Source: Streptomyces echinatus | Lineage (GTDB): Bacteria > Actinomycetota > Actinomycetes > Streptomycetales > Streptomycetaceae | DNA: 64,000 nt | Direction: 5' to 3' | Assembly (NCBI RefSeq): GCF_014203595.1 | Contig: NZ_JACHJK010000002.1 | Coordinates: 1 to 64,000, forward strand | In this document: in pieces, positions 9,840 to 18,329 of the stretch | How the letters are laid out: each line of letters begins with the position of its first letter | Position numbering within the stretch: the stretch's first letter is position 1 | Translations under genes and position numbers: made by a program | The notes under the pieces: model-generated | The model's input: the letters and a program-made list of their open reading frames with translations, nothing else | The model's database searches: none | What the model was told of the DNA's origin: nothing

Positions 9840-10121
9840 ACACGGCCGGTCGCCCGGCTGAGGCCGGAGCACGGACTCGGCCACGGCCATGCGGGCGCCC
9901 CGGCGGCCCGCGGTCCCGGCCGAGGGCGGGCAGGGCCCCTGGCTCGATCAGGCCGGGCGGCCCTGGCGCCGCTTCCCCAGTGCCTGCAACGGCGCGCGAG
10001 GTATCCCCATCACGGGACCCCGCTCCGTGCCCCGGCCGGTGCAGACGAAAGTCCCTCACCGGGGCCCGCGTGCGATGCTGGGGCGGAGATCGTTTTCTGG
10101 AACGGGAGAGAGCACGGCGGC
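9840..10121. other. Intergenic, no gene recognised
   Basis: With the hairpin before it, this gap covers 349 bases between two same-strand genes. Possible short reading frames show no family resemblance and poor ribosome-binding sites. The last 20 bases hold GGGAGAG, the likely ribosome-binding site of the FUSC gene. Confidence 0.5.
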
Positions 10122-12377
10122 GTGAGCGCAGCGGCACGGTCGGGACGGGTACGGATGTGGGACCGGCTCGCGGCGTCGGATCCGGGGCTGCTCCGGCTCA
10201 CCGCGGGGCTGCGCACGGTCACCGCCATCGCCCTGACCCTCGCGGTCCTCGCCGTGCTGCGCGTCCCGGTGTCCCAGCTGGTCGCCGGGGCCATCGCGGC
10301 GATGGTCGCCACGTTCGCCATCCGGGAGAAGCAGTGGGGCCCGCAGGCCGTCACGCTCGCGCTGGGCCTGCCGATGGCGCTGGCCTCGGTGACCCTGGGC
10401 GCGTTGCTCAACCGATGGGCCGTCGTGGGCGACGTGTTCTTCGTCGTCCTCATCTTCTGCGCGGTCTACGGCCGCCGGTTCGGCGACCGGGGCACGGCGC
10501 TGGGGCTGATCGGCTTCCAGGTGTACTTCCTCTCCCTGTTCGTGGGGGCGACGCCCGCCGGGCTGCCCGCGCTGTACGGCGTCATCGGCGTGGCGTTCGT
10601 GTGCAGCGCCGTCGCCCGGTTCGTGCTGCTGCCGCAGACGCCGGCGGGCACGCTGGACCGGCTGCGGCGGGCCTTCCGCGCCCGGCTCGCCCAGCTGCTC
10701 GCCACGCAGGTCGAGTTGCTGGACGCCGGGCCCGACGACGTGGAGAAGGTGCTGGAGGAGCTGCGCACCGGTACCGCGCGGCTGCACGAGACGGCGCTGA
10801 TGATCCAGGGCCGGCTGGAGGACGGCACATCGGACCCGGCCGTGGCCCGGCTGCTCCAGCGCCGCATCGCGGACGCCGAGATCGCCGCCGAGCGGCTCGG
10901 TCTGCTGCTGCTCACCGCGCGCAGTGCCGAGCGGACCGACACCCTCACCCTGCATCTGCCGGGTGCCCCGCTGCCCTCCGGCGGCGAGCTGCCGGTGCGG
11001 GACGAGGCCACGGCCGCGCTGCGCCGGGACCTGAAGGCGCTGCGGGTGCTGATGCTGCGGCCGGCCGGCGAGGCGTCGGGGACCGCGCTCGCCCAGGTGC
11101 GCAACCGGCTGCTCGGCTATCGCGAGGAGGAGAACCTGCCCGAGGCCGCCCCGGCCGTGCAGGACGTCTTCCGGGGCCTCGGCGAGGCCGCGCGGGCCGC
11201 GATGGGTCTGCGGGTCGCGCTGGAGGGGCCGCAGGACGAGTCGGACGACTCCCCGGCGACCGCCCGCTCGCGGGAGGAGCTGGACGCGGAGGACGCCGCG
11301 ATCGAGATCAGCGAGGAGAGCGAACCGCAGGAGGCGGAGCCGGCCGGTCTGAAGCGGCCCACGACCCGGGCCGCGGTCCAGGTGGCCGTCGGCTCCTCGC
11401 TGGCCATCGCCGGCGGTGAGCTGCTGTCCAGCCAGCGCTGGTACTGGGCGGTGCTGACCTGCTGGATCGTGTTCATCAACACCGCCTCCACCGGGGAGAT
11501 CCTGGTGAAGGGCTACCGGCGGCTGCTGGGCACGGTGCTCGGGGTGGTGGCCGGCATCGGGCTCGCCGGGCTGGTCGGGCACCACACCTGGACGGCGTTC
11601 GCGCTGGTGCTGGTGTTCATCTTCGTGATGTTCTACACCGCGCCCCTGTCGTACACCCTGATGTCGTTCTTCGTCACGGCGATGCTGGGGCTGCTCTACA
11701 CCCTGCTGAACACGTACAGCACCTCGGTGCTGGTGCTGCGGATCGAGGAGACGGCGCTCGGCGCGGCCTGCGGGGTGATCGCGGCCGCGCTGGTGCTGCC
11801 GGTCCACACCGACCGCCGTACCAACGACCTCCTGGTGGCGGCGCTGAACCGGCTCGCCGAGGTCACCCGGGGCGCCGTCGACCAGCTGAGCGGCGGGACC
11901 GGCGGTGACCTGGTGGAGCAGGCGCGCGAGCTGGACCAGGCGCTGGCGGACCTGCGGGCGGCCACCCAGCCGCTGACCCATCCGATCACACCGCTGCGCT
12001 CACGCCGGGACACGGCCCGGTACGTGGTGGCGCTGCTGGAGACCTGCGCCTACCACGGCCGTTCCCTCGCGGCCACGGCCGAGCTGCTGCCGACGCATCC
12101 GTCGATCGCGGCGGATCCGCGGCTGCGCGGGGCGTGCGGGCGGATCGTGCACAACATCGAGGCGATCGCCGCGCATGTGGCGGACCCGCGGTCCGCCGAG
12201 GAGATCGAGACCGGCCCCAGCATCGCGTCGATGCTGGAGCCGGGCAGTCTGCGCACCCCGCGCTACGGCCGGGTGACCGACCGGGTGCTGCGGCATCTGC
12301 AGCGGCTGGACGAGGCGGTCTCGGGGCTGGCCCGCCCGCTGGGTGTGGCCGGCGGGCCCGCGCAGCCGCGGAGGTGA
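10122..12377 (+). CDS. FUSC-family membrane protein (putative exporter)
   Basis: The product is 751 residues with two hydrophobic blocks: one near residues 25-170 with several helices, and a second near 415-560 (SSQRWYWAVLTCWIVFINTASTGE, then four further helices). A long, charged, mostly helical cytosolic region lies between the blocks and another at the end. This half-repeat plan is that of the FUSC/aromatic acid exporter family. The WYWAVLTCWIVF segment is the family hallmark. Members are thought to export aromatic acids or other toxic metabolites; no partner periplasmic protein is expected in Streptomyces. GTG 10122 follows GGGAGAG. It converges on the sigma-factor gene with a 4-base gap. 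Confidence 0.82.
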   Translation: MSAAARSGRVRMWDRLAASDPGLLRLTAGLRTVTAIALTLAVLAVLRVPVSQLVAGAIAAMVATFAIREKQWGPQAVTLALGLPMALASVTLGALLNRWAVVGDVFFVVLIFCAVYGRRFGDRGTALGLIGFQVYFLSLFVGATPAGLPALYGVIGVAFVCSAVARFVLLPQTPAGTLDRLRRAFRARLAQLLATQVELLDAGPDDVEKVLEELRTGTARLHETALMIQGRLEDGTSDPAVARLLQRRIADAEIAAERLGLLLLTARSAERTDTLTLHLPGAPLPSGGELPVRDEATAALRRDLKALRVLMLRPAGEASGTALAQVRNRLLGYREEENLPEAAPAVQDVFRGLGEAARAAMGLRVALEGPQDESDDSPATARSREELDAEDAAIEISEESEPQEAEPAGLKRPTTRAAVQVAVGSSLAIAGGELLSSQRWYWAVLTCWIVFINTASTGEILVKGYRRLLGTVLGVVAGIGLAGLVGHHTWTAFALVLVFIFVMFYTAPLSYTLMSFFVTAMLGLLYTLLNTYSTSVLVLRIEETALGAACGVIAAALVLPVHTDRRTNDLLVAALNRLAEVTRGAVDQLSGGTGGDLVEQARELDQALADLRAATQPLTHPITPLRSRRDTARYVVALLETCAYHGRSLAATAELLPTHPSIAADPRLRGACGRIVHNIEAIAAHVADPRSAEEIETGPSIASMLEPGSLRTPRYGRVTDRVLRHLQRLDEAVSGLARPLGVAGGPAQPRR

Positions 12378-12381
12378 GCGC

Positions 12382-13233
12382 TCACCGCCGGTCGGCACCG
12401 GGGTGGCGGCTGCCCAGCACCTCGTCGCGGACGCGGGCGCAACTGCGGCTGATCAGCCGGGAGACGTGCATCTGGGAGATGCCGAGCCGGTCGGCGATGC
12501 GGCTCTGGGTCATGTCCTCGAAGAAGCGCATGTAGAGGATGGCCCGCTCGCGCTCGGGCAGCCGGCGCAACCCCTCCTTGGCGGCCTCGCGGTCGACCAC
12601 CACGTCGTAGGAGGTGTCGGTCTCGCCGAGGGTGTCGGCGAGGCTGTAGCCGTCGTCGCCGGTGGACAGCTCGGCGTCCAGTGAGAGGGTGCTGAAGCTC
12701 TCCAGCGCCTCCAGTCCGGCGGTCACCTCTTCCTCGGTGAGGCCGGTGTGGGAGGCGATGGCCGCGACGGTGGGCTCGGGGCTGCCGGGGTGCTGGGTGA
12801 GTTCGCGCCGGGCCACCCGTACCCGGTTGCGCAGTTCCTGCACCCGGCGCGGCACCCTCAGGGCCCACATCCGGTCGCGGAAGTGCCGCTTGACCTCTCC
12901 GGTGATGGTCGGCACCGCGTAGCTCTCGAAGGCCCCGCGGGACGGGTCGAAGCGGTCGATGGCCTTCACCAGGCCGAGCGCGGCCACCTGCCGCAGATCC
13001 TCGACGGACTCGCCGCGGTCGCGGAACCGGCCGGCGATCCGGTGGGCCATGGGCAGCCAGGCGGTGACGAGTTCGTCGCGTAGGGCGTCCCGCTCCGGAC
13101 CGTCGTCCAGTTCCGCCAGCCGGGCGAACTGCTCGGCGGTGTGGGGGGCGTCGTCGTGGTTCCGTCGACCGGACGCCGGGGCGCCGGCGGGGGCGGTCGC
13201 GCCGGGACGGCTTGTCGACATGTCGGTCAGCAT
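12382..13233 (-). CDS. RNA polymerase sigma factor, SigB/SigF/SigG family
   Basis: The product is 283 residues with sigma region 2 (VEDLRQVAALGLVKAIDRFDPSRGAFESYAVPTITGEVKRHFRDRMW), region 3, and region 4 ending in MTQSRIADRLGISQMHVSRLISR. This is the stress/sporulation branch of sigma-70 factors, which recognise GTTT...GGGTA-type promoters. The start at ATG 13233 has AGGAG upstream. An RsbW-like protein is encoded 237 bases upstream on the same strand and is the probable anti-sigma. Streptomyces have about nine such factors, so I do not assign a letter. The C-terminal tail is short and basic. Confidence 0.93.
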   Translation of the reverse strand: MLTDMSTSRPGATAPAGAPASGRRNHDDAPHTAEQFARLAELDDGPERDALRDELVTAWLPMAHRIAGRFRDRGESVEDLRQVAALGLVKAIDRFDPSRGAFESYAVPTITGEVKRHFRDRMWALRVPRRVQELRNRVRVARRELTQHPGSPEPTVAAIASHTGLTEEEVTAGLEALESFSTLSLDAELSTGDDGYSLADTLGETDTSYDVVVDREAAKEGLRRLPERERAILYMRFFEDMTQSRIADRLGISQMHVSRLISRSCARVRDEVLGSRHPGADRR

Positions 13234-13470
13234 GCGGAATCGCTCCTGAACGTGGTTTCAGGGCATGGACGGAACGCGGGTTCCGGGTCCTGGCCCGAAC
13301 GGTGGTGTCAGGGGTCGCCACGGGGCTGAGCCGCCGGGTCCGCCGAGGAGCGGGCCCAGACAGCGGTCGTGTCTCCCCGCTGAGCGCGCGCCTCCGGTCC
13401 GAAGCACGAGGTTCCGTCTGCCCCCCGGTCATGCGCGCAAACGCCGAGCGGCGGAACTTCGGGTACCGCT

Positions 13471-13905
13471 TCAGTTCAGCGGTACGACGGCGGTGATGCA
13501 CTTGCCGCCGCGGGGCAGCTCGGCCACCCGGACGTCGCGGGCCAGCCGGCATACGATGGGCCAGCCGCGGCCGCCCGGCCGGGTGCGGCCGCGCTCGTCG
13601 GCGGCCTGGAGGGCCACCGGCAGTTCGTCGCTGCGGTCGCTGACCGAGACCCGGACGCCACCGGCGTCGACCTCGACGTCGAAGCCGGTGATGCCGCCGC
13701 CGTGCAGCAGGGCGTTGGTGGTGAGTTCCGAGGTGACCAGCAGGGCGTCCGCCACCGCCTCGGGCGGACACGCGAGGGCGCGGGCCCGGCACCGTTCGTG
13801 CACCACCCGCTCCACCGTTCTGCGGGCCTCGGCCGGCCGGCCCGGCACCCGGCGGTGCGTGTCCGGCAGGGTCGCGGAGGAGCGGGTCCGGTGGTTGTCG
13901 AGCAT
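13471..13905 (-). CDS. RsbW-like anti-sigma factor (ATP-binding)
   Basis: The product is a 144-residue GHKL ATPase with ADALLVTSELTTNALLHGGG (N-box), SVSDRSDELP (G1) and RPGGRGWPIVCRLA (G2). ATG 13905 was chosen because GGAGGAAAGG lies directly upstream; in-frame sequence further upstream does not read like protein. It precedes the sigma-B-type factor gene on the same strand, the usual context for an anti-sigma/serine kinase that holds its sigma factor inactive. The 237-base spacer suggests the sigma gene may also have its own promoter. No anti-anti-sigma (STAS) gene is visible close by. Confidence 0.85.
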   Translation of the reverse strand: MLDNHRTRSSATLPDTHRRVPGRPAEARRTVERVVHERCRARALACPPEAVADALLVTSELTTNALLHGGGITGFDVEVDAGGVRVSVSDRSDELPVALQAADERGRTRPGGRGWPIVCRLARDVRVAELPRGGKCITAVVPLN

Positions 13906-14008
13906 CCTTTCCTCCCTGGACGGTGCCCGGGTTGTGTTGCTCTCTCCTTTCGGCTGACCTCCGAAGCCGCCCTCAAACACTCTCGGTGCCGCTGCCATCA
14001 CCTGGATC

Positions 14009-14026
14009 GGGGCGGGTACCCGCCCC
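14009..14026. promoter_or_regulatory. 18-bp perfect palindrome in a divergent promoter region
   Basis: GGGGCGGGTACCCGCCCC reads the same on both strands. It lies 3 bases before the ATG of the small gene at 14030 and about 100 bases upstream of the anti-sigma gene, so it could be an operator for one or both. It occupies the place where a ribosome-binding site would be. Confidence 0.4.
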
Positions 14027-14029
14027 CGT

Positions 14030-14272
14030 ATGACGGATGTGGTGGACGCGGACGAGTTGTTGCGGCGGATCCGGCGGGGCCGGGAGCACGCGGCCGCACA
14101 GGAGCGGGCCTGCCGGGAGCGGGCCCGGAGCCTGGCGGCGACGGACCCGGAGGGTGCGCGGGAGGCGGCGGACCGGGCGGTGGCCTTCGAGGCGGTGCTG
14201 CGGGTGCTGGAGGAGATCGTCCGCCCGGGCGGGGCGCCGGAGCGAGCGGACGGAGTGAAGCAGGTCACCTGA
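14030..14272 (+). CDS. Small charged alpha-helical protein, function unknown
   Basis: The product is 80 residues, strongly charged (R and E rich) and predicted by eye to be helical throughout, with alanine-rich stretches and one Cys. Third-position GC is very high, which supports real coding. There is no ribosome-binding site: an 18-bp palindrome ends 3 bases before the ATG, so it would be translated leaderless or from a weak site. It diverges from the anti-sigma gene. I do not recognise the family; a role in the adjacent sigma system is possible only from position. Confidence 0.55.
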   Translation: MTDVVDADELLRRIRRGREHAAAQERACRERARSLAATDPEGAREAADRAVAFEAVLRVLEEIVRPGGAPERADGVKQVT

Positions 14273-14321
14273 CCCGTACTGAGTTACCGGTCAGTGCACA
14301 AGATGGTTTATTGTTCATCCA

Positions 14322-14418
14322 TACGTGATGCGGGAGTGGCGCGGAACCGTCCTTCCCCCCTCCCACGCGTCACCGCATACGGCCCTGGCTGGCTTCCCCC
14401 GTCCAGCCAGGGCTTTTT
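14322..14418 (+). ncRNA. C-rich double-hairpin small RNA, 6C-like
   Basis: Two consecutive hairpins can be drawn. The first pairs 14324-14343 with 14366-14381 (CGT/ACG, ATGCGG/CCGCAT, TGGCGCG/CGCGTCA, with a 1-nt and a 3-nt bulge) around a 22-nt loop containing six C in a row (14355-14360). The second is a perfect 11-bp stem with a 10-nt loop holding five C, followed by TTTTT. Two stem-loops with C-run loops are the hallmark of the actinobacterial 6C RNA family; the second loop here has five, not six. C-rich loops could pair with Shine-Dalgarno sequences. The 5' end is a guess; the AT-rich stretch 14300-14320 may be the promoter. Both flanking genes are on the + strand. Confidence 0.6.
14382..14418 (+). 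terminator. Intrinsic terminator (second hairpin of the small RNA)
   Basis: A perfect 11-bp stem, GCCCTGGCTGG / CCAGCCAGGGC, with a 10-nt loop is followed immediately by TTTTT on the + strand. This is the most textbook-like terminator in the window. Confidence 0.85.
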
Positions 14419-14540
14419 GCCGCCCGGAGGGCGACAGGGGGCCGCCGGGCCGCCTCCTTCGAGGTGCTCGGGGCGGCGGCAGCGGCTGAAATGGGCTTAA
14501 GCACAGCACCGCAACCGCCGCCGGTGAGGAGCCCCGCGCC

Positions 14541-14999
14541 ATGACCAAAGCGATCAAACTGCTCACCGCCCTCCCCCAGGCGCAGCGCGAGCGCCTCATG
14601 GAGGTGGCCAAGGAGGTGTCCTTCGCGGAGGACACCCGCATCTTCGAGGCGGGCGGCACGGCCGACCGGTTCTGGGTGATCCGCTCCGGTGCCGTCCATC
14701 TGGACCAGCAGGTCACCTCCCGGCAGCGGGTGACCGTGGCCTCGCTCGGCGCGGGAGACCTGCTCGGCTGGTCGTGGCTGTTCCCGCCGTACCGGTGGGA
14801 CTTCGGCGCGGTGGCCTTCAGCAACGTAAGGGCCTACGAGTTCGACGGGCCGTCGGTGCTCGCGCTGTGCGTGGAGGATCCGCTGCTCGGGCTCTCGGTG
14901 GTCCGGACGGTGGCCGAGATCCTCGCCAACCGGCTGGAGACGACCCGCGGGAAGCTGATGGACCAGTACACGATGCGCCGGGCGCGGGGACCGCTGTAG
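14541..14999 (+). CDS. Cyclic nucleotide-binding (Crp-fold) domain protein
   Basis: The product is 152 residues and a single cNMP-binding beta-roll: IFEAGGTADRFWVIRSGAVHLDQQV, then VASLGAGDLLGWSWLFPPYRWDFGAVAFSNVRAYEFDG. It has no helix-turn-helix after the C helix, so it is not a transcription factor by itself. The GDLLGWSWLFPP segment replaces the canonical phosphate-binding GE(x)6R-S cassette, so cyclic nucleotide binding is doubtful. Stand-alone Crp-fold proteins of this kind often accompany stress modules. GAGGAG lies 9 bases before the ATG. It converges with the MFS gene, 4 bases away. Confidence 0.82.
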   Translation: MTKAIKLLTALPQAQRERLMEVAKEVSFAEDTRIFEAGGTADRFWVIRSGAVHLDQQVTSRQRVTVASLGAGDLLGWSWLFPPYRWDFGAVAFSNVRAYEFDGPSVLALCVEDPLLGLSVVRTVAEILANRLETTRGKLMDQYTMRRARGPL

Positions 15000-15003
15000 G
15001 CCG

Positions 15004-16302
15004 TCAGACGCGGTAGCGGCGCAGTGCGGGGACGGCGCAGGCCAGGGCCAGCATCACCACGACGACCAGGGCTCCGCCGCCCGCGACGGCGGCGCGTGGG
15101 CCGAACGCCGCGCCGGCCGTGCCGTGCAGCACGTCGGCCAGGCGCGGGCCGCCCGCGACGACCACCGTGAACACCCCCTGCATCCGGCCGCGCATCTCGT
15201 CCGTGGCGGCCGACAGCAGGATGGCGCCGCGGAACACCATCGAGACCATGTCGGCGACCCCGGCCGCGGCGAGGAAGAGCACGGCGACCCAGAGGTTCCC
15301 GCTCAGTCCGAACCCGGCGATGGCCACGCCCCAGGCGACGACCGCCCCGATGACCATCGGGCCGTGCCGCCGGGCCCGCGAGAACACGCCGGAGAACAGG
15401 CCGCCGAGCACCGCGCCGACCGGGATGCCGGCGAACAGCACACCGAGGGCGACGCCCTCGCCCCAGGAGCCGTACGTCTGCGCCGCCAGCTGCGGGAACA
15501 GGGCACGGGGCATGCCGAACACCATGGCCACGATGTCGGCGAGGAAGGACAGCAGCAGCACCTTGTGCCGGGAGATGTACCGGAAGCCGGCCGCTATCTC
15601 GCGCACCCCGGCCCGGCGGGCGGCCGAGCCGTCGAGCGGCGGCAGCGCGGGCAGCCGGTGGACGGCCCACACGGTCACGCAGAGCGCCAGCGCGTCGACC
15701 AGATACAGCTCGGGCAGCCCGATCACCGGGATGAGCACGCCGGCGAGCAGCGGGCCGGCCACCAGGCCGGTCTGCATCACCGTCGAACCGAGCGCGTTGG
15801 CCGCGGGCAGCTGCTCCGCCGGCACCAGGCGGGCGATGGAGGCGGTGCGGGCGGGCGCGTTGAGCCCGAAGAACGCCTGTTGCAGCGCCAGCAGGACCAT
15901 GAGGACGCCGACCGAGTCCAGGCCGGTGACGGCCTGCGCCCAGAACAGCAGCGAGGTCACCGCGATACCGGTGTTGGTCACCAGCAGCAGTTTGCGGCGG
16001 TCCACGGTGTCGGCGACCGCCCCGCCCCACAGCGCGAAGGCGACCATCGGCACCAGCCCGGCCAGGCTCGCGTAGCCGACCCAGGCCGAGGAGTGGGTGA
16101 TGTCGTAGATCTGCTTGGGTACGGCGACGGCGGTGAGCTGGCTGCCGACGGCGGTGACGATGGTCGACGACCACAGGCGCCGGTAGGCGGGTATGCGCAG
16201 CGGGCGGGTGTCCATCGCCCAGCGGCGCCAGCCGCGCCGGGGCGGGGCCTCGTCCGCCGGCGCGTCGGTATCGGTCTCGGTGGTGCTCTCGCTGGTGTCC
16301 AC
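15004..16302 (-). CDS. MFS transporter, EntS-like
   Basis: The product is 432 residues with about 12 hydrophobic helices. It begins with a short acidic tail and PAYRRLWSSTIVTAVGSQLTAVAVPKQIY, typical of EntS-type drug/siderophore exporters, and has the loop motif GGAVADTVDRRK between helices 2 and 3. It should be a proton-coupled efflux pump in the cytoplasmic membrane; the substrate is unknown. Start GTG 16302 follows AGGA at 5 bases. The 82-base gap upstream is AT-rich and holds TTCGCTTCGCGAA, a near-palindrome that may be its operator. No siderophore genes are near. Confidence 0.88.
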   Translation of the reverse strand: MDTSESTTETDTDAPADEAPPRRGWRRWAMDTRPLRIPAYRRLWSSTIVTAVGSQLTAVAVPKQIYDITHSSAWVGYASLAGLVPMVAFALWGGAVADTVDRRKLLLVTNTGIAVTSLLFWAQAVTGLDSVGVLMVLLALQQAFFGLNAPARTASIARLVPAEQLPAANALGSTVMQTGLVAGPLLAGVLIPVIGLPELYLVDALALCVTVWAVHRLPALPPLDGSAARRAGVREIAAGFRYISRHKVLLLSFLADIVAMVFGMPRALFPQLAAQTYGSWGEGVALGVLFAGIPVGAVLGGLFSGVFSRARRHGPMVIGAVVAWGVAIAGFGLSGNLWVAVLFLAAAGVADMVSMVFRGAILLSAATDEMRGRMQGVFTVVVAGGPRLADVLHGTAGAAFGPRAAVAGGGALVVVVMLALACAVPALRRYRV

Positions 16303-16384
16303 GGATGTCCTGGTTGCTCGTTACATCTTTTCGCTTCGCGAACCTAACTATCACAGCAACACCCGTGTGCGACGAACGGATTCC

Positions 16385-17002
16385 TCAGGATCCGGCCACC
16401 AGGGTCGCGCCCAGGGCCAGCATGGTGACCGCGACCAGGCCGTCCAGGACGCGCCAGGCACCCGGGCGGGCCAGGAACCGGCCGAGGAGGCGGGCGCCGA
16501 AGCCGAGCGCGGCGAACCAGCACAGGCTGGCGAGCGCGGCGCCGAGCCCGAAGGTCCAGCGCAGCGGGCCCCGGTCGGCGGCGATGGAGCCGAGCAGGAA
16601 CACGGTGTCCAGGTACACGTGCGGGTTCAGCCAGGTCATCGCCAGACAGGTGAGCACCGCCCGGCGGCGCGAGCCGGCCGCCTCGCCCTCCGCGCGCAGC
16701 CCGGTGCCGACGGGCCTGAGGACCCGGCGGGCGGCCAGGGCGCCGTAGCAGAGCAGGAAGACACCGCCGACGATCCCGATCGCCCGGAGCGCGCCCGGCC
16801 AGGCCACCACGACCGCGCCGACCCCGCCGACGCCGAGCCCGATGAGCAGCGCGTCGGACAGGGCGCAGATGCCGACCACGGCGAGGACCGCGTCCCGGCG
16901 CACCCCCTGGCGCAGGACGAAGGCGTTCTGGGCGCCGATGGCGACGATCAGGGAGAGGCCGGTGCCGAATCCGGCGGCCGCGGCGGTCAGGGCGTGGGTC
17001 AT
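16385..17002 (-). CDS. LysE/ArgO-type amino acid exporter
   Basis: The product is 205 residues with about six membrane helices. It starts with AAAGFGTGLSLIVAIGAQNAFVLRQGVRRD, which includes the GAQNAF signature of LysE/ArgO exporters, and has LTWLNPHVYLDTVFLLG in the middle. It exports basic amino acids such as lysine or arginine across the cytoplasmic membrane. A divergently transcribed LysR regulator of the ArgP/LysG type begins 66 bases away, the classic arrangement in which the regulator senses the amino acid and activates the exporter. Confidence 0.93.
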   Translation of the reverse strand: MTHALTAAAAGFGTGLSLIVAIGAQNAFVLRQGVRRDAVLAVVGICALSDALLIGLGVGGVGAVVVAWPGALRAIGIVGGVFLLCYGALAARRVLRPVGTGLRAEGEAAGSRRRAVLTCLAMTWLNPHVYLDTVFLLGSIAADRGPLRWTFGLGAALASLCWFAALGFGARLLGRFLARPGAWRVLDGLVAVTMLALGATLVAGS

Positions 17003-17068
17003 GCCCCCGACGGTAGAAAGACGCCGCGGACAAGTACAGCTAAAGATTTTTACGTACCCTTAGCGTTC
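17003..17068. promoter_or_regulatory. lysE/argP divergent promoter with LysR-type box
   Basis: This 66-base gap contains an AT-rich inverted repeat at 17040-17063 with arms CTAAAG and CCTTAG (5 of 6 paired). It spans a T-N11-A pattern typical of LysR-type sites. It lies 5 bases from the regulator start, so both autoregulation and exporter activation are plausible. Confidence 0.5.
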
Positions 17069-17956
17069 ATGATGACAGAGCTGCCCCTGGAGCAGGTGCG
17101 GACGCTGCTGGCCGTGGTGGACGAGGGCACCTTCGACGCGGCCGCCGTCGCCCTGCACGTGACGCCGTCGGCGGTCAGCCAGCGGGTGAAGGCCCTCGAA
17201 CAGCGCACCGGCCGGGTACTGCTCCAGCGCACGAAGCCGGTGCGGCCCACCGAGTCCGGCGCGGTGCTGGTCCGGTACGCGCGCCAGCTCGCCCGGCTGG
17301 AACGGGACGCCTGGGGAGAACTGGGGCTGAGCGGCACCGGGGAGCCGACCCGGGTGTCGGTCGCGGTGAACGCGGACTCGCTGGCGACGTGGTTCCTGCC
17401 GGCCCTCACCCGGGTCGCGGGCCTCTGCTTCGAACTGCACCGGGAGGACGAGGACCACACGGCGGCGCTGCTGCGGGAGGGCCTGGTGATGGCGGCGGTG
17501 ACCTCCTCCCCCGACCCGGTGCCGGGCTGCACGGTCCGTCCGCTCGGCCGGATGCGCTACCTGCCGGTGGCCGCCCCCGGGTTCATCACGGCCCATCTCG
17601 ACGGGCGGCCCATGCCGGAGGCGCTGTCCCGGGCGCCGGTAGTGGCCTTCGACCGCAAGGACGACTTCCAGGACGGTTTCGCGCGCCGGCTCGGCGGGCG
17701 GCCGGCCGGCCCGTTCCGGCACCATGTGCCCACCTCGGAGGGGTTCCTGGACGCGGTCGCCGCGGGACTCGGCTGGGGCCTGGTCCCGGAGGTGCAGGCC
17801 GGCCCCCTGCTGGACCGGGGACGGCTGGCCCTGCTCACCCCCGGCGAGTACATGGACGTCACGCTCCACTGGCAGCAGTGGAGGCTGGACTCCCCCGCGC
17901 TGGCGGCCCTCGCCGACGCGGTGACCGCGACGGCGGCGGAGACACTGCGCCGCTGA
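17069..17956 (+). CDS. LysR-family regulator, ArgP/LysG type
   Basis: The product is 295 residues. The N-terminal winged helix-turn-helix reads LEQVRTLLAVVDEGTFDAAAVALHVTPSAVSQRVKALEQRTGRVLLQR, followed by a periplasmic-binding-like effector domain (AVNADSLATWFLPAL; GWGLVPEVQAGPLL). This is the ArgP (IciA)/LysG subgroup, which responds to lysine or arginine and controls LysE/ArgO exporters. The exporter gene is divergent from it. Two ATG codons in tandem (17069 and 17072) could start it; no strong ribosome-binding site precedes either. Confidence 0.92.
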   Translation: MMTELPLEQVRTLLAVVDEGTFDAAAVALHVTPSAVSQRVKALEQRTGRVLLQRTKPVRPTESGAVLVRYARQLARLERDAWGELGLSGTGEPTRVSVAVNADSLATWFLPALTRVAGLCFELHREDEDHTAALLREGLVMAAVTSSPDPVPGCTVRPLGRMRYLPVAAPGFITAHLDGRPMPEALSRAPVVAFDRKDDFQDGFARRLGGRPAGPFRHHVPTSEGFLDAVAAGLGWGLVPEVQAGPLLDRGRLALLTPGEYMDVTLHWQQWRLDSPALAALADAVTATAAETLRR

Positions 17957-18248
17957 GCCGCCCGGGGCCCGCGGCGCCGTGACGGGAAGGTCCCACGGCG
18001 CGACGAATTCGGGCGAGTCAGCACAAGGCGGGCGCTTGGCGGTCCGGGGCGGAGTACCGTGGTCGCGCGGTGGCGCGGCAGCCCGGGGGCAGGTGGCCCG
18101 CCGGTCCCAACTCCCCGTCACCGGTGCCCGGTCGGGCGGCGCCGTGCTCTGCGCGCCCCGCTTCCCGGCCTGTTGACCGCCCCCGGCCCCGCGCGGGCGT
18201 CGGCGCCCCGCGGCGACCGGCGCCCGATGGTCGCCCGATCCCCTCCGG

Positions 18249-18282
18249 TTGTCCCGTTTCACGTCTTGTCCCGTTTCACGTC
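18249..18282 (+). repeat. Two perfect 17-bp tandem repeats
   Basis: TTGTCCCGTTTCACGTC occurs twice without spacer, 89 bases upstream of the whiB-like start. The unit is less GC-rich than its surroundings. It could be a tandem regulator site or a recent duplication. Confidence 0.75.
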
Positions 18283-18308
18283 GCGCCGACCGGTCACCCG
18301 ACCCCGGA

Positions 18309-18329
18309 GAACGCATGCGGAACGCATGC
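18309..18329 (+). repeat. Direct repeat GAACGCATGC x2
   Basis: GAACGCATGC at 18309-18318 and 18320-18329 have an 11-bp period, so both face the same side of the helix. Each contains the palindrome GCATGC. They are 42 bases upstream of the whiB-like start. Confidence 0.6.

Noticed and set aside
9889..10125. 78-codon + strand frame before the FUSC gene
   Set aside because: No ribosome-binding site, Pro/Arg-rich composition, and it overlaps the FUSC start; not gene-like.
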